DNA of 64,000 nucleotides from Flavobacterium lindanitolerans (GCF_002846575.1 NZ_PJND01000008.1:310001-374000), one strand, 5' to 3'. Shown: positions 10,071 through 19,226, counted from the stretch's first letter. Program-made: numbers and translations. Notes: generated from the letters alone by a model not told the origin.

Positions 10071-11264
10071 CTATTCTTTTATGCTCTCAACGGCTACCAT
10101 TTCATTAGTATCAGCCTTATAATCCACTCCTTCAATATCAAATCCGAACAGATTATAGAAGTCTTTTCTGTAACCTTCCAAATCTCCAATTTCCGAAAGA
10201 TTTTCGGTAGTGGCTTTTTCCCATAATGCGGCTACTTTTTCCTGAACATCATCACGCATTTCCCAATCATCGATTCTGATTCTTCCTTTCTCATCGGTTG
10301 GGACTTCACCTCCTGTATACAAGCGCTGTTGGTATAACCTTTGAATTTGTTCAATAGTTCCTTCATGAATACCCTCTTCTTTCATTACTTTATAAAGCAG
10401 GGAAATGTATAAAGGAATAACAGGAATTGCAGAACTTGCCTGGGTTACCAAGGCTTTATTAACAGAAACATAGGCTTTCCCTCTAATATCTTTCAGACTA
10501 TCTGTAATTGAAAATGCAGTAGCTTCCAAATGGTCTTTTGCACGACCAATAGTTCCTTTACGGTATACCGGTTCTGTTAATGACGGCCCTATATAAGAAT
10601 AAGCTATTGTCATTGCTCCCGGAGCCAAAACACCGGCTTTTTTCATCGCTTCCATCCACATTGCCCAATCTTCACCTCCCATTACGGCAACTGTATTTTC
10701 TATATCATCTTCCTTACTTGGTTCGATCGAAATCTCTGAAACCTTACCTGTATGGAAATCTACCGTTTTATTAGAAAAAGTATCTCCTATAGGTTTTAAA
10801 ACAGAACGGTGTGTAATGCCTGTAACCGGATTAGTTCTTACCGGAGAAGCCAGACTGTAGATTACCAAATCTACCTGTCCCAAATCTTTTTTAATAAGTT
10901 CTATTGTCTGGTCTTTAACTTCGTTAGAGAAAGCATCCCCATTGATACTTTTAGCATACAGACCTGCTTTGTGTGCCTCAGCTTCAAAAGCTGCCGAATT
11001 GTACCAGCCTGGTGAAGCCGTTTTCCCTTCCATTGGCGGCTTTTCAAAAAATACTCCAATAGTAGCGGCATCAGAACCAAAAGCACTCGTAATTCTGGAA
11101 GCCAGACCGAATCCTGTAGAAGCACCGATTACCAATACTTTTTTGGCACCATCGATTTTTCCTTTTGATTTTACGTATTCAATTTGATTTTTAACGCTTT
11201 GCTCTGCCCCTTTTGGATGGGCTGTTAAGCAAATAAATCCTCGCATTCTTGGTTCTATAATCAT
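10071..11264 (-). CDS. fabV: Trans-2-enoyl-ACP/CoA reductase, NADH-dependent (FabV family)
   Basis: 397 residues, the usual FabV length. FabV reduces the trans-2 double bond of enoyl-ACP in the last step of each fatty-acid elongation cycle, in the cytoplasm. The N-terminus MIIEPRMRGFICLTAHP is typical of the family. The dinucleotide-binding turn is GASTGFGLASR (residues 47-57). The catalytic Tyr-X8-Lys pair is Y234 and K243 in VYRKGTIGRAK; this eight-residue spacing separates FabV from FabI, which has six. LASPVRT at about 138-144 is also characteristic. It has its own promoter (11313-11342), overlapping the end of recN, and a terminator. FabV enzymes are generally less sensitive to triclosan than FabI; whether that holds here is inference. 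Confidence 0.95.
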   Translation of the reverse strand: MIIEPRMRGFICLTAHPKGAEQSVKNQIEYVKSKGKIDGAKKVLVIGASTGFGLASRITSAFGSDAATIGVFFEKPPMEGKTASPGWYNSAAFEAEAHKAGLYAKSINGDAFSNEVKDQTIELIKKDLGQVDLVIYSLASPVRTNPVTGITHRSVLKPIGDTFSNKTVDFHTGKVSEISIEPSKEDDIENTVAVMGGEDWAMWMEAMKKAGVLAPGAMTIAYSYIGPSLTEPVYRKGTIGRAKDHLEATAFSITDSLKDIRGKAYVSVNKALVTQASSAIPVIPLYISLLYKVMKEEGIHEGTIEQIQRLYQQRLYTGGEVPTDEKGRIRIDDWEMRDDVQEKVAALWEKATTENLSEIGDLEGYRKDFYNLFGFDIEGVDYKADTNEMVAVESIKE

Positions 11265-11312
11265 AAAACAGTATTTATATAGTCAATAAATTATAATGTT
11301 AGTGTTCCTAAG

Positions 11313-11342
11313 CAAATATACCTCGTTTTTTTAGTTCAGCAA
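11313..11342 (-). promoter_or_regulatory. fabV promoter, Bacteroidota type
   Basis: On the minus strand TTG (11340-11342), a 19-base spacer and TATATTTG (11313-11320) match the flavobacterial TTG-N17-23-TAnnTTTG consensus. The -7 element is about 50 bases before the fabV start. The -33 element lies inside the last codons of recN, so fabV can be expressed independently. Confidence 0.7.
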
Positions 11343-12983
11343 GGCCTTGGCGTGATTTATAGCCGAATCGGATATGTCTTTTCCTGACAGCATCTGCGCA
11401 ATTTCAATGACTCTTTCGTCGGCTGAAAGCAATTTAAGTTCGGATTGGGTCTGGTCGCCCACTACCGATTTGAATACTTTAAAATGGGTATTTCCTTTAG
11501 CAGCAATTTGGGGCAAATGTGTGATGGCAAATACCTGCATTGTTTTGCTCATTTCTTTCATAATTTCACCCATTTTATGGGCAATTTCTCCGGAAACCCC
11601 GGTATCAATTTCATCAAAAATAATAGTTGGGAGTTTTTGATATTGTGCCAGTATTGATTTTACGGCAAGCATAATTCTTGACATCTCTCCTCCTGATGCT
11701 GTTTTTTTTAGCAGTCCGAAATCCGAGCCTTTATTGGCGGCAAATAAAAATTGTAAATCGTCTTTTCCGTTAGCATGATAGCTATCTGACAGCTTTACCT
11801 CTATTTTGAACCGGACATTTGGCATTCCGAGCAATTCCAAAATCGCAACCAGCTTTTCTGTCAGCACCGGAATTGCATTCTGTCTTTTCTCACTGATTGT
11901 AGCAGCTATAGTATCCAAACCGGATTCGCTTTCTGCTATTTCTTTTTCGGCCTGCTCGATTTCCTGTTGCAGACTGTCAACCGAAATTACCTTTTTATCC
12001 AGGTCTTCCTGTATCAGCAAAAGTTCTTCAACGGTTTTCACCTGGTGTTTTTGCTGTAAATTATAGATGGTTTGTAATTTTTGGTTAACCAACTCAAGCT
12101 GTTCCGGGTCGCTCATCAAAGATTCTGCTTTCTGACTCAGTTCAGAAACAATATCATCAAGTTCAATTGACGCGCTTGTTATTCTTTCAAACAACGAATT
12201 GTAATCTGCGGAAAAAGAAGCTATTTTTTGAAGCGACGCCTTAATTTCTTTAAGATTGTGAAGTACGCCAAATTGTTCTTCTTCGGCGATTGAAACGGCG
12301 CGGTCCAGATTTTCTTTAATCAGTTCAACATTATTCAATTGTTCAAAAACACTTTCCAATTCTTCTTGTTCGCCTGATTTCAGTTTAGCCGCAAGCAATT
12401 CTTCTAAAAGGAACGAGTTATAATCCTGTTCTTTTGAAGCTTCCTGAAGCTTGGATTGCAATGCCGTGAGATTGGTCTTCAGGCTACGGTATTTTTTTAA
12501 AAGGGATTTATATGCTGCAATTTCGGAAGTGTTTCCGGCCATCGAATCAATAATATCAAACTGGAAATTTTCTTCAGAAAGCTCCTGAGTCTGGTGTTGC
12601 GAATGGATGTCTATCAAATACTCACCCAGTTCCTGAAGTTCCTGTAGATTAACGGGACTGTCATTGACAAAAGCCCTTGATTTTCCGGAAGAAAGAATTT
12701 CTCTTCTGATGATGGTTTCTTTTTCAAAATCCAAATCATTGGCTTCAAAAAAAGGTTCCAGATTGTAGCGCGCAATATCAAATTGTGCTTCAATAACACA
12801 TTTTTCTTCTTTGTTTTTTAGCGAACTTAAGTCTGCTCTTTTGCCCAAAACCAACCCTAAAGCTCCAAGGAGAATCGATTTTCCCGCTCCGGTTTCTCCT
12901 GTTATTATTGAAAAATTCTCTGAAAAATCAATATCGAGTTTTTCAATCAGTGCGAAATTCTTTATGGATAATGACGTCAGCAA
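11331..12983 (-). CDS. recN: DNA repair protein RecN
   Basis: 550 residues, the normal RecN length. RecN is an SMC-like ATPase that acts at DNA double-strand breaks during recombinational repair. The N-terminus LTSLSIKNFALIEKLDI is highly conserved and is read from a TTG codon at 12983; no in-frame ATG gives this conserved start. Walker A is GETGAGKS (residues 29-36). The centre (about 150-370) is rich in E, L, K and Q heptads and reads as a coiled coil. The signature TASGGEMSRIMLA and Walker B LPTIIFDEIDTGVSG lie in the C-terminal third, followed by ITHLPQIAAK. It is the last gene of the bamD-rpoZ-coaBC-porD-recN cluster, 82 bases after the preceding gene. No Shine-Dalgarno is visible, as usual in this phylum. 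Confidence 0.96.
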   Translation of the reverse strand: MLTSLSIKNFALIEKLDIDFSENFSIITGETGAGKSILLGALGLVLGKRADLSSLKNKEEKCVIEAQFDIARYNLEPFFEANDLDFEKETIIRREILSSGKSRAFVNDSPVNLQELQELGEYLIDIHSQHQTQELSEENFQFDIIDSMAGNTSEIAAYKSLLKKYRSLKTNLTALQSKLQEASKEQDYNSFLLEELLAAKLKSGEQEELESVFEQLNNVELIKENLDRAVSIAEEEQFGVLHNLKEIKASLQKIASFSADYNSLFERITSASIELDDIVSELSQKAESLMSDPEQLELVNQKLQTIYNLQQKHQVKTVEELLLIQEDLDKKVISVDSLQQEIEQAEKEIAESESGLDTIAATISEKRQNAIPVLTEKLVAILELLGMPNVRFKIEVKLSDSYHANGKDDLQFLFAANKGSDFGLLKKTASGGEMSRIMLAVKSILAQYQKLPTIIFDEIDTGVSGEIAHKMGEIMKEMSKTMQVFAITHLPQIAAKGNTHFKVFKSVVGDQTQSELKLLSADERVIEIAQMLSGKDISDSAINHAKALLN

Positions 12984-13065
12984 AGCCTTTACGTTTAAAG
13001 ATAGTGATTATTTACGAGCTGCTTTGAGGCAAGCGCTTCGTATAAAACAAATGAATTCTTATGAT

Positions 13066-13950
13066 TTAAAATCTGATTTTACCCCATTTACTGGAATTCA
13101 ATGGAGAAATTCTGTTGAGATTTTCTACCAAATCCGCAATCGCAATAGAAGGTCCTCCTGTGTAAATCGAAACGATTTCATCTGATTTGGCATCAAAAAA
13201 GACACGTGTTAGCAATGCGTTTGGGCGAATATCATATATCTGAGCCAAAGTTTTCACCGAGTTTTTGATGTTTTCCTTTCCTCTTTTCAAATCTTCGCTC
13301 ATTAAATCAATCCCTGTTGAATGGTATTGGTAAAGGGCTTCTCTGAAAGGAGCAAAAGTATTTGACATCAGGTCTGTAATCAGGAAATATCTCGAAACGT
13401 TTCCATCTGCCTGATTCCATCCTTTTGAGCCTCCTTGCTGTGCCAGGATTGCCACATTTTGAGCCAGTTCATAATATTGAGTTCCTCCTTTTGGCGAAAA
13501 GGTATCGGCATCCAATCCCATAATGATATAGCTGTAGAACGCCATAACAGATACCAGGTTTGAATCGTAGCTGTTTGGGTTGAAAATCAGGTTTTCAAAT
13601 TCAACATACCTGAAATTGAAGTCTTTATCGTTAAAGTTGAAAACCGGCGAGGCATACATCGAGTTATACCCCGGACGCGAAGACTGTACCTGAATGGAAG
13701 CCGAAAACTGGTCAGAATTGTATCCTGAAACATTGATAAACATTGACGATTCAATTCTTTCATTCTCTGCAAACGTCTGATTGGTCCAACGGGTCTTATT
13801 CACAAATTCATTTAGTGAACGCTCCAGCGTCTTAAAAATCTGCGTATTAGCATTCGTGATTCGGTCATAGTTTATTTTTACGGTACATCTCAATTCCTGA
13901 GCCTGAACAGAACCTGCAACGAACAACAAAAACAATAATATCTTACGCAT
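13066..13950 (-). CDS. porD: DUF4835 family periplasmic protein, PorD-like (T9SS-associated)
   Basis: 294 residues with signal peptide MRKILLFLLFVAGSVQAQ. The mature part begins ELRCTVKINYDRI and contains FNFRYVEFENLIFNPNSY and YYELAQNVAILAQQGG-x-KGW, which I recognise as DUF4835, a Bacteroidota-only family. From memory, this family is named PorD in some annotation pipelines as a type IX secretion component; I cannot verify that here. Its start overlaps the end of coaBC by eight bases, so the two are translationally coupled. Its co-occurrence with bamD, rpoZ, coaBC and recN is a common flavobacterial arrangement. A role in exporting the T9SS cargoes found elsewhere in this window is plausible but not shown. 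No enzymatic motif is visible. Confidence 0.85.
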   Translation of the reverse strand: MRKILLFLLFVAGSVQAQELRCTVKINYDRITNANTQIFKTLERSLNEFVNKTRWTNQTFAENERIESSMFINVSGYNSDQFSASIQVQSSRPGYNSMYASPVFNFNDKDFNFRYVEFENLIFNPNSYDSNLVSVMAFYSYIIMGLDADTFSPKGGTQYYELAQNVAILAQQGGSKGWNQADGNVSRYFLITDLMSNTFAPFREALYQYHSTGIDLMSEDLKRGKENIKNSVKTLAQIYDIRPNALLTRVFFDAKSDEIVSIYTGGPSIAIADLVENLNRISPLNSSKWGKIRF

Positions 13951-15151
13951 AAAAATGTTGTATTACTTTATTTAAAATATCTTCGGCCACGGCTTCTTTT
14001 GTTTTTAAAGGCATGGGCTCAATTTCCAAATTCCTGTCGATAAAGGTAATTTTATTTGTCGGTTTTCCAAAACCGGCACCTTCATCCTGCAATGAATTGA
14101 GAACTATCAAATCTAGGTTTTTTTTCTGGATTTTCAATTTTGCGTTTTCAATTTCATTTTCTGTCTCTAATGCAAATCCTATCAGAAATTGTTTTTGTTT
14201 CACTTTCCCTAAAGAAGCCAGAATATCCTGCGTTTTTTCCAATTCGATGGTAAAGGCATCTTCCGTTTTCTTTATTTTTTGTGTGGCCGGAAACTTTGGC
14301 CTGTAATCTGCCACAGCTGCAGCAGAAATTGCCACATCAACATCGCCAAAATAACGGTGGGCTGCCTCATACATTTCCTGTGCAGAGGTTACATTCACCA
14401 GAGTAATCCCTGAACTTTTAGGCTTTAAATGCGTTGGTCCGGAAATCAGAATCACTTCAGCTCCTAATCCGGCAGCATGCTCAGCAATGTCAAACCCCAT
14501 TTTGCCTGAGGAATGATTTCCTATAAAACGCACAGGGTCTATTGCTTCGTATGTGGGTCCGGCTGTAACCAGTATTTTTTTTCCTTTTAGCGGCAATTTG
14601 CTTTCTAAATCGGCCTCAAGAAAGGCTATAATATTTTCAGGCTCAGCCATTCTTCCTTCTCCGGAGAGTCCGCTTGCCAATTCTCCCGATTCGGCCGGAA
14701 TCATGATATTGCCAAATTGCCTGAGTAATTTAAAACTGGCTAAGGTTGAAGGATGTTTATACATGTCCAAATCCATTGCAGGAGCAAAATAAACCGGGCA
14801 TTTGGCAGAAAGGTAGGTTGCTATCAAAAGATTGTCACAGGAGCCATTTGCCATTTTAGACAATGTGTTTGCTGTAGCGGGAGCCACCAACATCAAATCA
14901 GCCCAAAGACCTAATTCGACATGGTTGTTCCAAACTGCCTCTTCATCATCATTATAAAAAGTGGAATGTACCGGATTTTTTGAAAGCGTGGAAAGTGTGA
15001 GCGGTGTCACAAAATCCTTAGAAGCAGGTGTCATGACCACCTGGACATCGGCACCTGCTTTTATGAATAATCTTACTAGTGAGGCTGTTTTATATGCGGC
15101 AATTCCACCGGAAACTCCCAGCACTATTTTTTTACCACTTAAAACAGACAT
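13943..15151 (-). CDS. coaBC: Bifunctional phosphopantothenoylcysteine decarboxylase / phosphopantothenate-cysteine ligase
   Basis: 402 residues, standard for CoaBC. It joins cysteine to 4'-phosphopantothenate and decarboxylates the product to 4'-phosphopantetheine, two consecutive steps of coenzyme A synthesis in the cytoplasm. The CoaC flavoprotein half spans about 1-180, with LGVSGGIAAYKT for FMN, the catalytic His in WNNHVELG (H77), LMLVAPATANTLSKMANG and the substrate motif APAMDLDMYKHP. The CoaB half spans about 190-402 with ILVTAGPTYEAIDPVRFIGN, HSSGKMG and KIKKTED. It starts five bases after the rpoZ stop and overlaps the next gene by eight bases. Confidence 0.97.
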   Translation of the reverse strand: MSVLSGKKIVLGVSGGIAAYKTASLVRLFIKAGADVQVVMTPASKDFVTPLTLSTLSKNPVHSTFYNDDEEAVWNNHVELGLWADLMLVAPATANTLSKMANGSCDNLLIATYLSAKCPVYFAPAMDLDMYKHPSTLASFKLLRQFGNIMIPAESGELASGLSGEGRMAEPENIIAFLEADLESKLPLKGKKILVTAGPTYEAIDPVRFIGNHSSGKMGFDIAEHAAGLGAEVILISGPTHLKPKSSGITLVNVTSAQEMYEAAHRYFGDVDVAISAAAVADYRPKFPATQKIKKTEDAFTIELEKTQDILASLGKVKQKQFLIGFALETENEIENAKLKIQKKNLDLIVLNSLQDEGAGFGKPTNKITFIDRNLEIEPMPLKTKEAVAEDILNKVIQHFYA

Positions 15152-15156
15152 AGTAA

Positions 15157-15474
15157 TTATTTAGTAGTATCTCTGTGATAGATTTTACCATCAAGCCATT
15201 CCTGCACAGCCAATGCATGCGGTTTTGGCAATTTTTCGTAGAATTTTGAAACTTCGATTTGCTCTTTGTTTTCAAAAATTTCTTCCAAGCTGTCATTATA
15301 GGTAGCAAACTCCTCCAATTTCTCTGTCAATTCTTTCTTAATTTCAGAGTTGATTTGGTTTGCTCTTTTAGCCATAATCGTAATCGCTTCATACACGTTA
15401 CCTGTCGGTTCCTCAATCATCGTCTTATTGTAAGTAACTGTGTTTACAGGAGCATTAGTCTTTTTTAAATCCAT
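15157..15474 (-). CDS. rpoZ: RNA polymerase omega subunit, Bacteroidota (Rpb6-like) type
   Basis: 105 residues. The segment EPTGNVYEAITIMAKRANQI is the conserved omega/Rpb6 helix that wraps the beta' subunit and helps RNA polymerase assembly. The C-terminal half (about 55-105) is a lineage-specific extension rich in E and K that ends in AVQEWLDGKIYHRD, typical of Bacteroidota. It lies nine bases downstream of bamD and five bases upstream of coaBC, which fits a single operon. Confidence 0.88.
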   Translation of the reverse strand: MDLKKTNAPVNTVTYNKTMIEEPTGNVYEAITIMAKRANQINSEIKKELTEKLEEFATYNDSLEEIFENKEQIEVSKFYEKLPKPHALAVQEWLDGKIYHRDTTK

Positions 15475-15483
15475 GACTTTTAT

Positions 15484-16290
15484 TTAATTAGAAAATTGTT
15501 GTAATTCTTTCTCGATTCGTGCCAATTTATCATCAGCATCTTTTTTATATTGTGTTGATGCATTGAATTTCATAAGCATTGCATAGGATGCTTTCGCCAG
15601 ATTCAATCTTTCTTTCTTTTTGCTTTCTACACTATTGATTGCCAAAATATAGGCAGAATCAAACCTGTAGTACAAAGCGTCTTCTTTGAATGGCGTTCCC
15701 GGATAATCAGCAATAAAATTATCCAAAGCTTTTATGGCTGCTGAATAATCTCTTGTATAGCCTCCTATGGTGTGGTATTGTTTTGCATTTTCAAACGCCT
15801 TTTTTTCCAGCTTTTCACGCAACGCTTTTACAATTTCGTTTGCTTTTGGCAGGTATTCAGAATTTGGATAATTATTAATAAATGCCTGCAGCTTGTCAAT
15901 AGCCTTGTCTGTATCGCCCTGGTCCAATGAATATCTTGGTGACAGTCTCGAATAGCTTTCAGCACTCAAATAGGCCGCTTCTTCTGCTTTTTCACTCTTT
16001 GGATAGCTGGAAGTAAAGCTTTCAAACTGATAGGCTGCAAGATAGTGCTGTTTTGTCTTATAATACGATTGCCCAAACATATAGAACATCTTTTCTGCAG
16101 CCGGCTTACCTCTGTATGATGGTGCTATCTGCTCAAAAAGGCGTATTGCTTTTGTATATTTTCCAGCGTCATACATTTTTGAAGCGATGTCATATTTTAC
16201 AGCGATATCCTCTGATTTCAAAGCTTTTTGGTAAGGACTGCATGAAGCAAAAGCAACCGCAATTATAAGTAAGCAAAATATTCTATTCAT
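15484..16290 (-). CDS. bamD: Outer-membrane assembly lipoprotein BamD
   Basis: 268 residues from ATG 16290. BamD is the essential lipoprotein partner of BamA in inserting beta-barrels into the outer membrane. The signal MNRIFCLLIIAVAFASC ends in a lipobox with the lipidated Cys at 17. The rest is tetratricopeptide-type helical repeats, including YDAGKYTKAIRLFEQIAPSYRG, KQHYLAAYQFESFTSSYPKSEKAEEAAY and DYSAAIKALDNFIADYPGTPFKEDALY, the BamD/ComL signature. An alternative start nine codons upstream (16317) is a TTG and adds MKSVNTILK; I prefer the ATG because it gives a compact lipoprotein signal. First gene of the bamD-rpoZ-coaBC-porD-recN series. Confidence 0.93.
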   Translation of the reverse strand: MNRIFCLLIIAVAFASCSPYQKALKSEDIAVKYDIASKMYDAGKYTKAIRLFEQIAPSYRGKPAAEKMFYMFGQSYYKTKQHYLAAYQFESFTSSYPKSEKAEEAAYLSAESYSRLSPRYSLDQGDTDKAIDKLQAFINNYPNSEYLPKANEIVKALREKLEKKAFENAKQYHTIGGYTRDYSAAIKALDNFIADYPGTPFKEDALYYRFDSAYILAINSVESKKKERLNLAKASYAMLMKFNASTQYKKDADDKLARIEKELQQFSN

Positions 16291-16346
16291 TTTCAAGATT
16301 GTATTTACTGATTTCAAGCCGTTTGAGGTTTCTTAAAAATCAACCG

Positions 16347-16354
16347 CAAATTTA
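16347..16354 (-). promoter_or_regulatory. Candidate -7 element for the bamD operon
   Basis: TAAATTTG on the minus strand matches TAnnTTTG and lies 56 bases before the chosen bamD ATG. No TTG lies at the standard 17-23 base spacing, so the -33 element is weak or absent. Confidence 0.4.
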
Positions 16355-16409
16355 GTTATTAATTATAGATTAAAAAAACATTTTTTCAAGCCCCTTGAAA
16401 GAGTTAAAA

Positions 16410-16442
16410 ATAAAAAAGATGCCAAATAAATTATGACACCTT
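16410..16442 (-). terminator. Terminator after the ferritin gene
   Basis: On the minus strand AAGGTGTCA (16434-16442) pairs with TGGCATCTT (16416-16424) in nine base pairs, two of them G-U, around a nine-base loop. A T-rich run follows. The G-U pairs are good only on the minus-strand transcript, matching the ferritin gene that ends at 16464. Confidence 0.65.
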
Positions 16443-16463
16443 TCTAACGATTAAATTCCGTAT

Positions 16464-16973
16464 TTATTTTCCGGTTGTGATTGGACTTGTGAAGTTCTTC
16501 ATTTCATTGTCGAACAAATAAAGTCCTCCCTTATCATCACCAATCAGATTGATTTTATCTAAAATGTAACGTGCATTTGCTTCTTCTTCAATTTGCTCTG
16601 CCACATACCATTGTAAAAAGTTATGGGTAGCATAATCTCTTTCATCCAGTGCTATGCCTACAAGGTCATTGATACTTTCAGAAACTTTGATTTCGTGTTC
16701 CAACAACTGTTTGAAAAGAACCTTATAGCTTGACAAATCAAGTACCGGCTCTACTATGGCAGATATTTTAGCCTGTCCACCTCTTTGGTTGATATATTTT
16801 ACCAATTTCAGCATGTGCATTCTTTCCTCTTCGGACTGTGCAAACATGAAAGTCGATATTCCTTCAAATCCCTGAACTTCTGCCCAGGATGCCATAGCCA
16901 GATAAACTTGTGATGAGTCTCCTTCTACCTTAATCTGACGGTTTAATGCTTCTTCTATTGATTTTGATAACAT
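16464..16973 (-). CDS. ftnA: Non-haem bacterial ferritin
   Basis: 169 residues, normal for FtnA. It oxidises Fe(II) and stores it as a mineral inside a 24-subunit cytoplasmic shell. The ferroxidase ligands are all present at the classic positions: E17, E50, H53, E94, Q127 and E130, in the segments EEERMHM, LLEHEIKVSESI and QWYVAEQIEEEANA. There is no haem-binding Met as in bacterioferritin. It starts 21 bases after the dapA stop and may be co-transcribed with dapA; no separate promoter is clear. A terminator follows at 16410-16442. Confidence 0.95.
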   Translation of the reverse strand: MLSKSIEEALNRQIKVEGDSSQVYLAMASWAEVQGFEGISTFMFAQSEEERMHMLKLVKYINQRGGQAKISAIVEPVLDLSSYKVLFKQLLEHEIKVSESINDLVGIALDERDYATHNFLQWYVAEQIEEEANARYILDKINLIGDDKGGLYLFDNEMKNFTSPITTGK

Positions 16974-16994
16974 AATCTGTAGGTTTTAAAATAA

Positions 16995-17876
16995 CTAAAG
17001 TACTGTTTTCTTAACAAATTGCTCTATTCTTCCTGCTAAATCTTCGTTAACATTCACTAATGGCAAACGTACTGTATTTTCTGACAATCCCAAAACTTTA
17101 AAGATTTCTTTAACACCCGCAGGATTTCCCTGCTCGAAAATCATGTCGATTGAATCAGCAATCTGGTAGTGAAGTTCGTAAGCCTCATCTACTTTTCGCT
17201 CCAATCCTAAACGCACCATTTTAGAAAACTGTTTCGGAAATCCTTCAGCAATTACCGAGATTACCCCTGCACCTCCGGCTAAAACCATTGGAAGTGTTAC
17301 CATATCATCACCCGAAATTACCAGAAAATCTTTTGGTTTGCCCTGAATCAGTTTCATTGCCTGAACAATATCACCGGCAGCTTCTTTTATCGCCACAACA
17401 TTTTTAAAATCATTTGCCAAACGGATTACGGTTGACGGCAGCATATTACTTCCCGTTCTCCCCGGAACATTATACAGGATAACAGGAAGCGGTGAAGCTT
17501 CTGCAATGGCTTTGAAATGCTGATAGATACCTTCCTGGGTTGGCTTGTTATAATATGGCGAAACAGAAAGCACAGCCGTAAAACCTGTAAAATCTCTGGT
17601 TTTTAGCTCTTCAACAACTTCTGCAGTATTATTTCCTCCAACACCCAAAACCAACGGCAATCTGCCGTTATTGGTTTCTTTTACGGTTTTAATAACCAAT
17701 TCTTTTTCTTCCTTATTCATGGTTGCCGGCTCACCGGTTGTTCCTAAAACTACCATATAATCAATTCCATTATCGATTTGATAGTTTACAATTCTTTTTA
17801 GAGCCTCGACATCAACAGAAAAATCTTTTTTGAAAGGTGTGACAAGCGCTACGCCTGTTCCTATAAGTGACTGCAT
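16995..17876 (-). CDS. dapA: 4-hydroxy-tetrahydrodipicolinate synthase
   Basis: 293 residues, the standard length. DapA condenses pyruvate with aspartate semialdehyde, the first committed step towards diaminopimelate and lysine. Key sites are visible: GTTGE (residues 45-49), the catalytic Tyr in [10 protein letters not shown] (Y135) and the Schiff-base lysine in AIKEAAGD (K164), followed by [10 protein letters not shown] and GGAGVISV. The (beta/alpha)8 barrel fills the protein with a helical C-terminal part. It starts two bases before the stop of the upstream DUF6913-like gene (gap of two), so these genes are probably one operon with ftnA. Confidence 0.96.
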   Translation of the reverse strand: MQSLIGTGVALVTPFKKDFSVDVEALKRIVNYQIDNGIDYMVVLGTTGEPATMNKEEKELVIKTVKETNNGRLPLVLGVGGNNTAEVVEELKTRDFTGFTAVLSVSPYYNKPTQEGIYQHFKAIAEASPLPVILYNVPGRTGSNMLPSTVIRLANDFKNVVAIKEAAGDIVQAMKLIQGKPKDFLVISGDDMVTLPMVLAGGAGVISVIAEGFPKQFSKMVRLGLERKVDEAYELHYQIADSIDMIFEQGNPAGVKEIFKVLGLSENTVRLPLVNVNEDLAGRIEQFVKKTVL

Positions 17877-17878
17877 AA

Positions 17879-18397
17879 TTATATTTTATTTAGTATTTTT
17901 AAATATTTGAATAGTTCGAAAACAAAAACCTTGTAGTTTTCTGCATTGGTATTAATCATAAAATGGTTTAGCCTCTTGTCAATCGTTGAAAATCCAACTT
18001 TAAAATTAGCTTTTGACTTAAAAGTCGTAATCATCAAAGGTGCTTTTTCTGTATCATAATAGCTGATCAGCATATCGAACTCCTTATCGGTAAACTCTTT
18101 TACATTTTTATTGTCCAGCGTTCCTTTCCAGCTTAAATCTTTATGGCTAAAGCTCGGATAATTTACGGTTTCTTTTTTCTTAAAACGGTCTTTATATAAC
18201 AATATCTGGATATTCTCTCTTTTGATTCCGTTGGCTAAAAGCTCTTCAATCAGGTTGACCTTATCTTCAAAATAAGTCTTGTCAATTAACAATCCGACCG
18301 TTGTTATCGTTTCGTCAGACGGGTTTCCCTTTACGTGCAGGGAACTATTTTTTAATGTTCTTTTTGCAGAAAAGTTCTTGAAAAAATTTAAAAACAT
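17879..18397 (-). CDS. Conserved flavobacterial protein of unknown function, DUF6913-like
   Basis: 172 residues starting [17 protein letters not shown]. It is basic and mixed alpha/beta, with [21 protein letters not shown] and a central [20 protein letters not shown]. It has no signal peptide, membrane segment or catalytic motif that I can name. From memory it resembles the DUF6913 family that sits upstream of dapA in many Flavobacteriaceae. The gap to dapA is two bases, so it is very likely co-transcribed. A minus-strand TAAATTTG (18418-18425) just upstream could be its -7 element. Function unknown. Confidence 0.75.
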   Translation of the reverse strand: MFLNFFKNFSAKRTLKNSSLHVKGNPSDETITTVGLLIDKTYFEDKVNLIEELLANGIKRENIQILLYKDRFKKKETVNYPSFSHKDLSWKGTLDNKNVKEFTDKEFDMLISYYDTEKAPLMITTFKSKANFKVGFSTIDKRLNHFMINTNAENYKVFVFELFKYLKILNKI

Positions 18398-18417
18398 AGT
18401 ACTTTTACTTGTGATTA

Positions 18418-18425
18418 CAAATTTA
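18418..18425 (-). promoter_or_regulatory. Candidate -7 element for the DUF6913-like/dapA/ftnA genes
   Basis: TAAATTTG on the minus strand fits TAnnTTTG and lies 21 bases before the start at 18397, in the 49-base gap between divergent genes. No TTG at the usual spacing is present. Confidence 0.4.
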
Positions 18426-18446
18426 ATTAAATAAGCCGTATTTCAG

Positions 18447-19226
18447 ATGCTAAAACAAAAAAACTATAACGCTGCTCTGACACAATTTGTTTCAATTCTA
18501 ACATTATTTCTGGTAATTTCCTGCGCTACCCAAAAGCCGTATGTTTCCAAAATTGAAGGCAAGCAGATTGGCATTACGAACACCAACCCACAAACTCCTG
18601 CTATCGAGGAATTTATAAAGCCTTACCGCGAAAATATTGATAAGGACATGAATCAGATTCTTGCCTATGCCCCGGAAACAATGGACAAAAGTAAAGGTGA
18701 ATGGCAAACAACTATTGGCAGCTTACAGGCAGACATAACGCTTGCAACCGCTAACAAATTATTTCTGAAGAGAGAAAACAAACCGGTGGATATCTGCCTG
18801 CTGAATCATGGCGGTATCCGAAGCATGATTTCCAAAGGAAATGTGACTACCCGTACTGCATTCGAACTGATGCCTTTTGAAAACGAATTGGTTGTCGTTG
18901 CCTTAAAAGGCCAACAGATTGTAGAAATGGTGAATTATCTGATTTCTGAAAAAAAGCCGCACCCGCTTGCAGGCATGGAAATCGTGTTAAACAAAGATGC
19001 TTCTTCCTATAAAAGCATTACGATACAGGGAAAGCCTCTGGACATCAACAAAACCTATTATGTGGCGACAAACGATTATTTATATAATGGTGGTGACAGC
19101 ATGAATTTCTTCAAAAAAGGAACCATGACTTCATTAGATTATAAGCTCCGCAACGTTTGGATTGATTATTTTAAAGAAACAGACACGATTCCGGTACCGC
19201 GAAACAAAAGGATTATTGTTGAGTAA
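18447..19226 (+). CDS. 5'-nucleotidase C-terminal-domain lipoprotein
   Basis: 259 residues. The N-terminus ends in a lipobox (LFLVISC, Cys at 26), so the protein is probably a membrane lipoprotein facing the periplasm. Residues about 70-255 match the substrate-specificity (C-terminal) domain of UshA-type 5'-nucleotidases: LQADITLATANKL, CLLNHGGIRSMISKG, RTAFELMPFENELVVVALKG and TNDYLYNGGDSMNFF. The metallophosphatase domain is missing here and is encoded by the next gene, 23 bases downstream. The pair is therefore a split enzyme with the domains in reverse order. It presumably helps release phosphate and nucleosides from extracellular nucleotides. Confidence 0.9.
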   Translation: MLKQKNYNAALTQFVSILTLFLVISCATQKPYVSKIEGKQIGITNTNPQTPAIEEFIKPYRENIDKDMNQILAYAPETMDKSKGEWQTTIGSLQADITLATANKLFLKRENKPVDICLLNHGGIRSMISKGNVTTRTAFELMPFENELVVVALKGQQIVEMVNYLISEKKPHPLAGMEIVLNKDASSYKSITIQGKPLDINKTYYVATNDYLYNGGDSMNFFKKGTMTSLDYKLRNVWIDYFKETDTIPVPRNKRIIVE

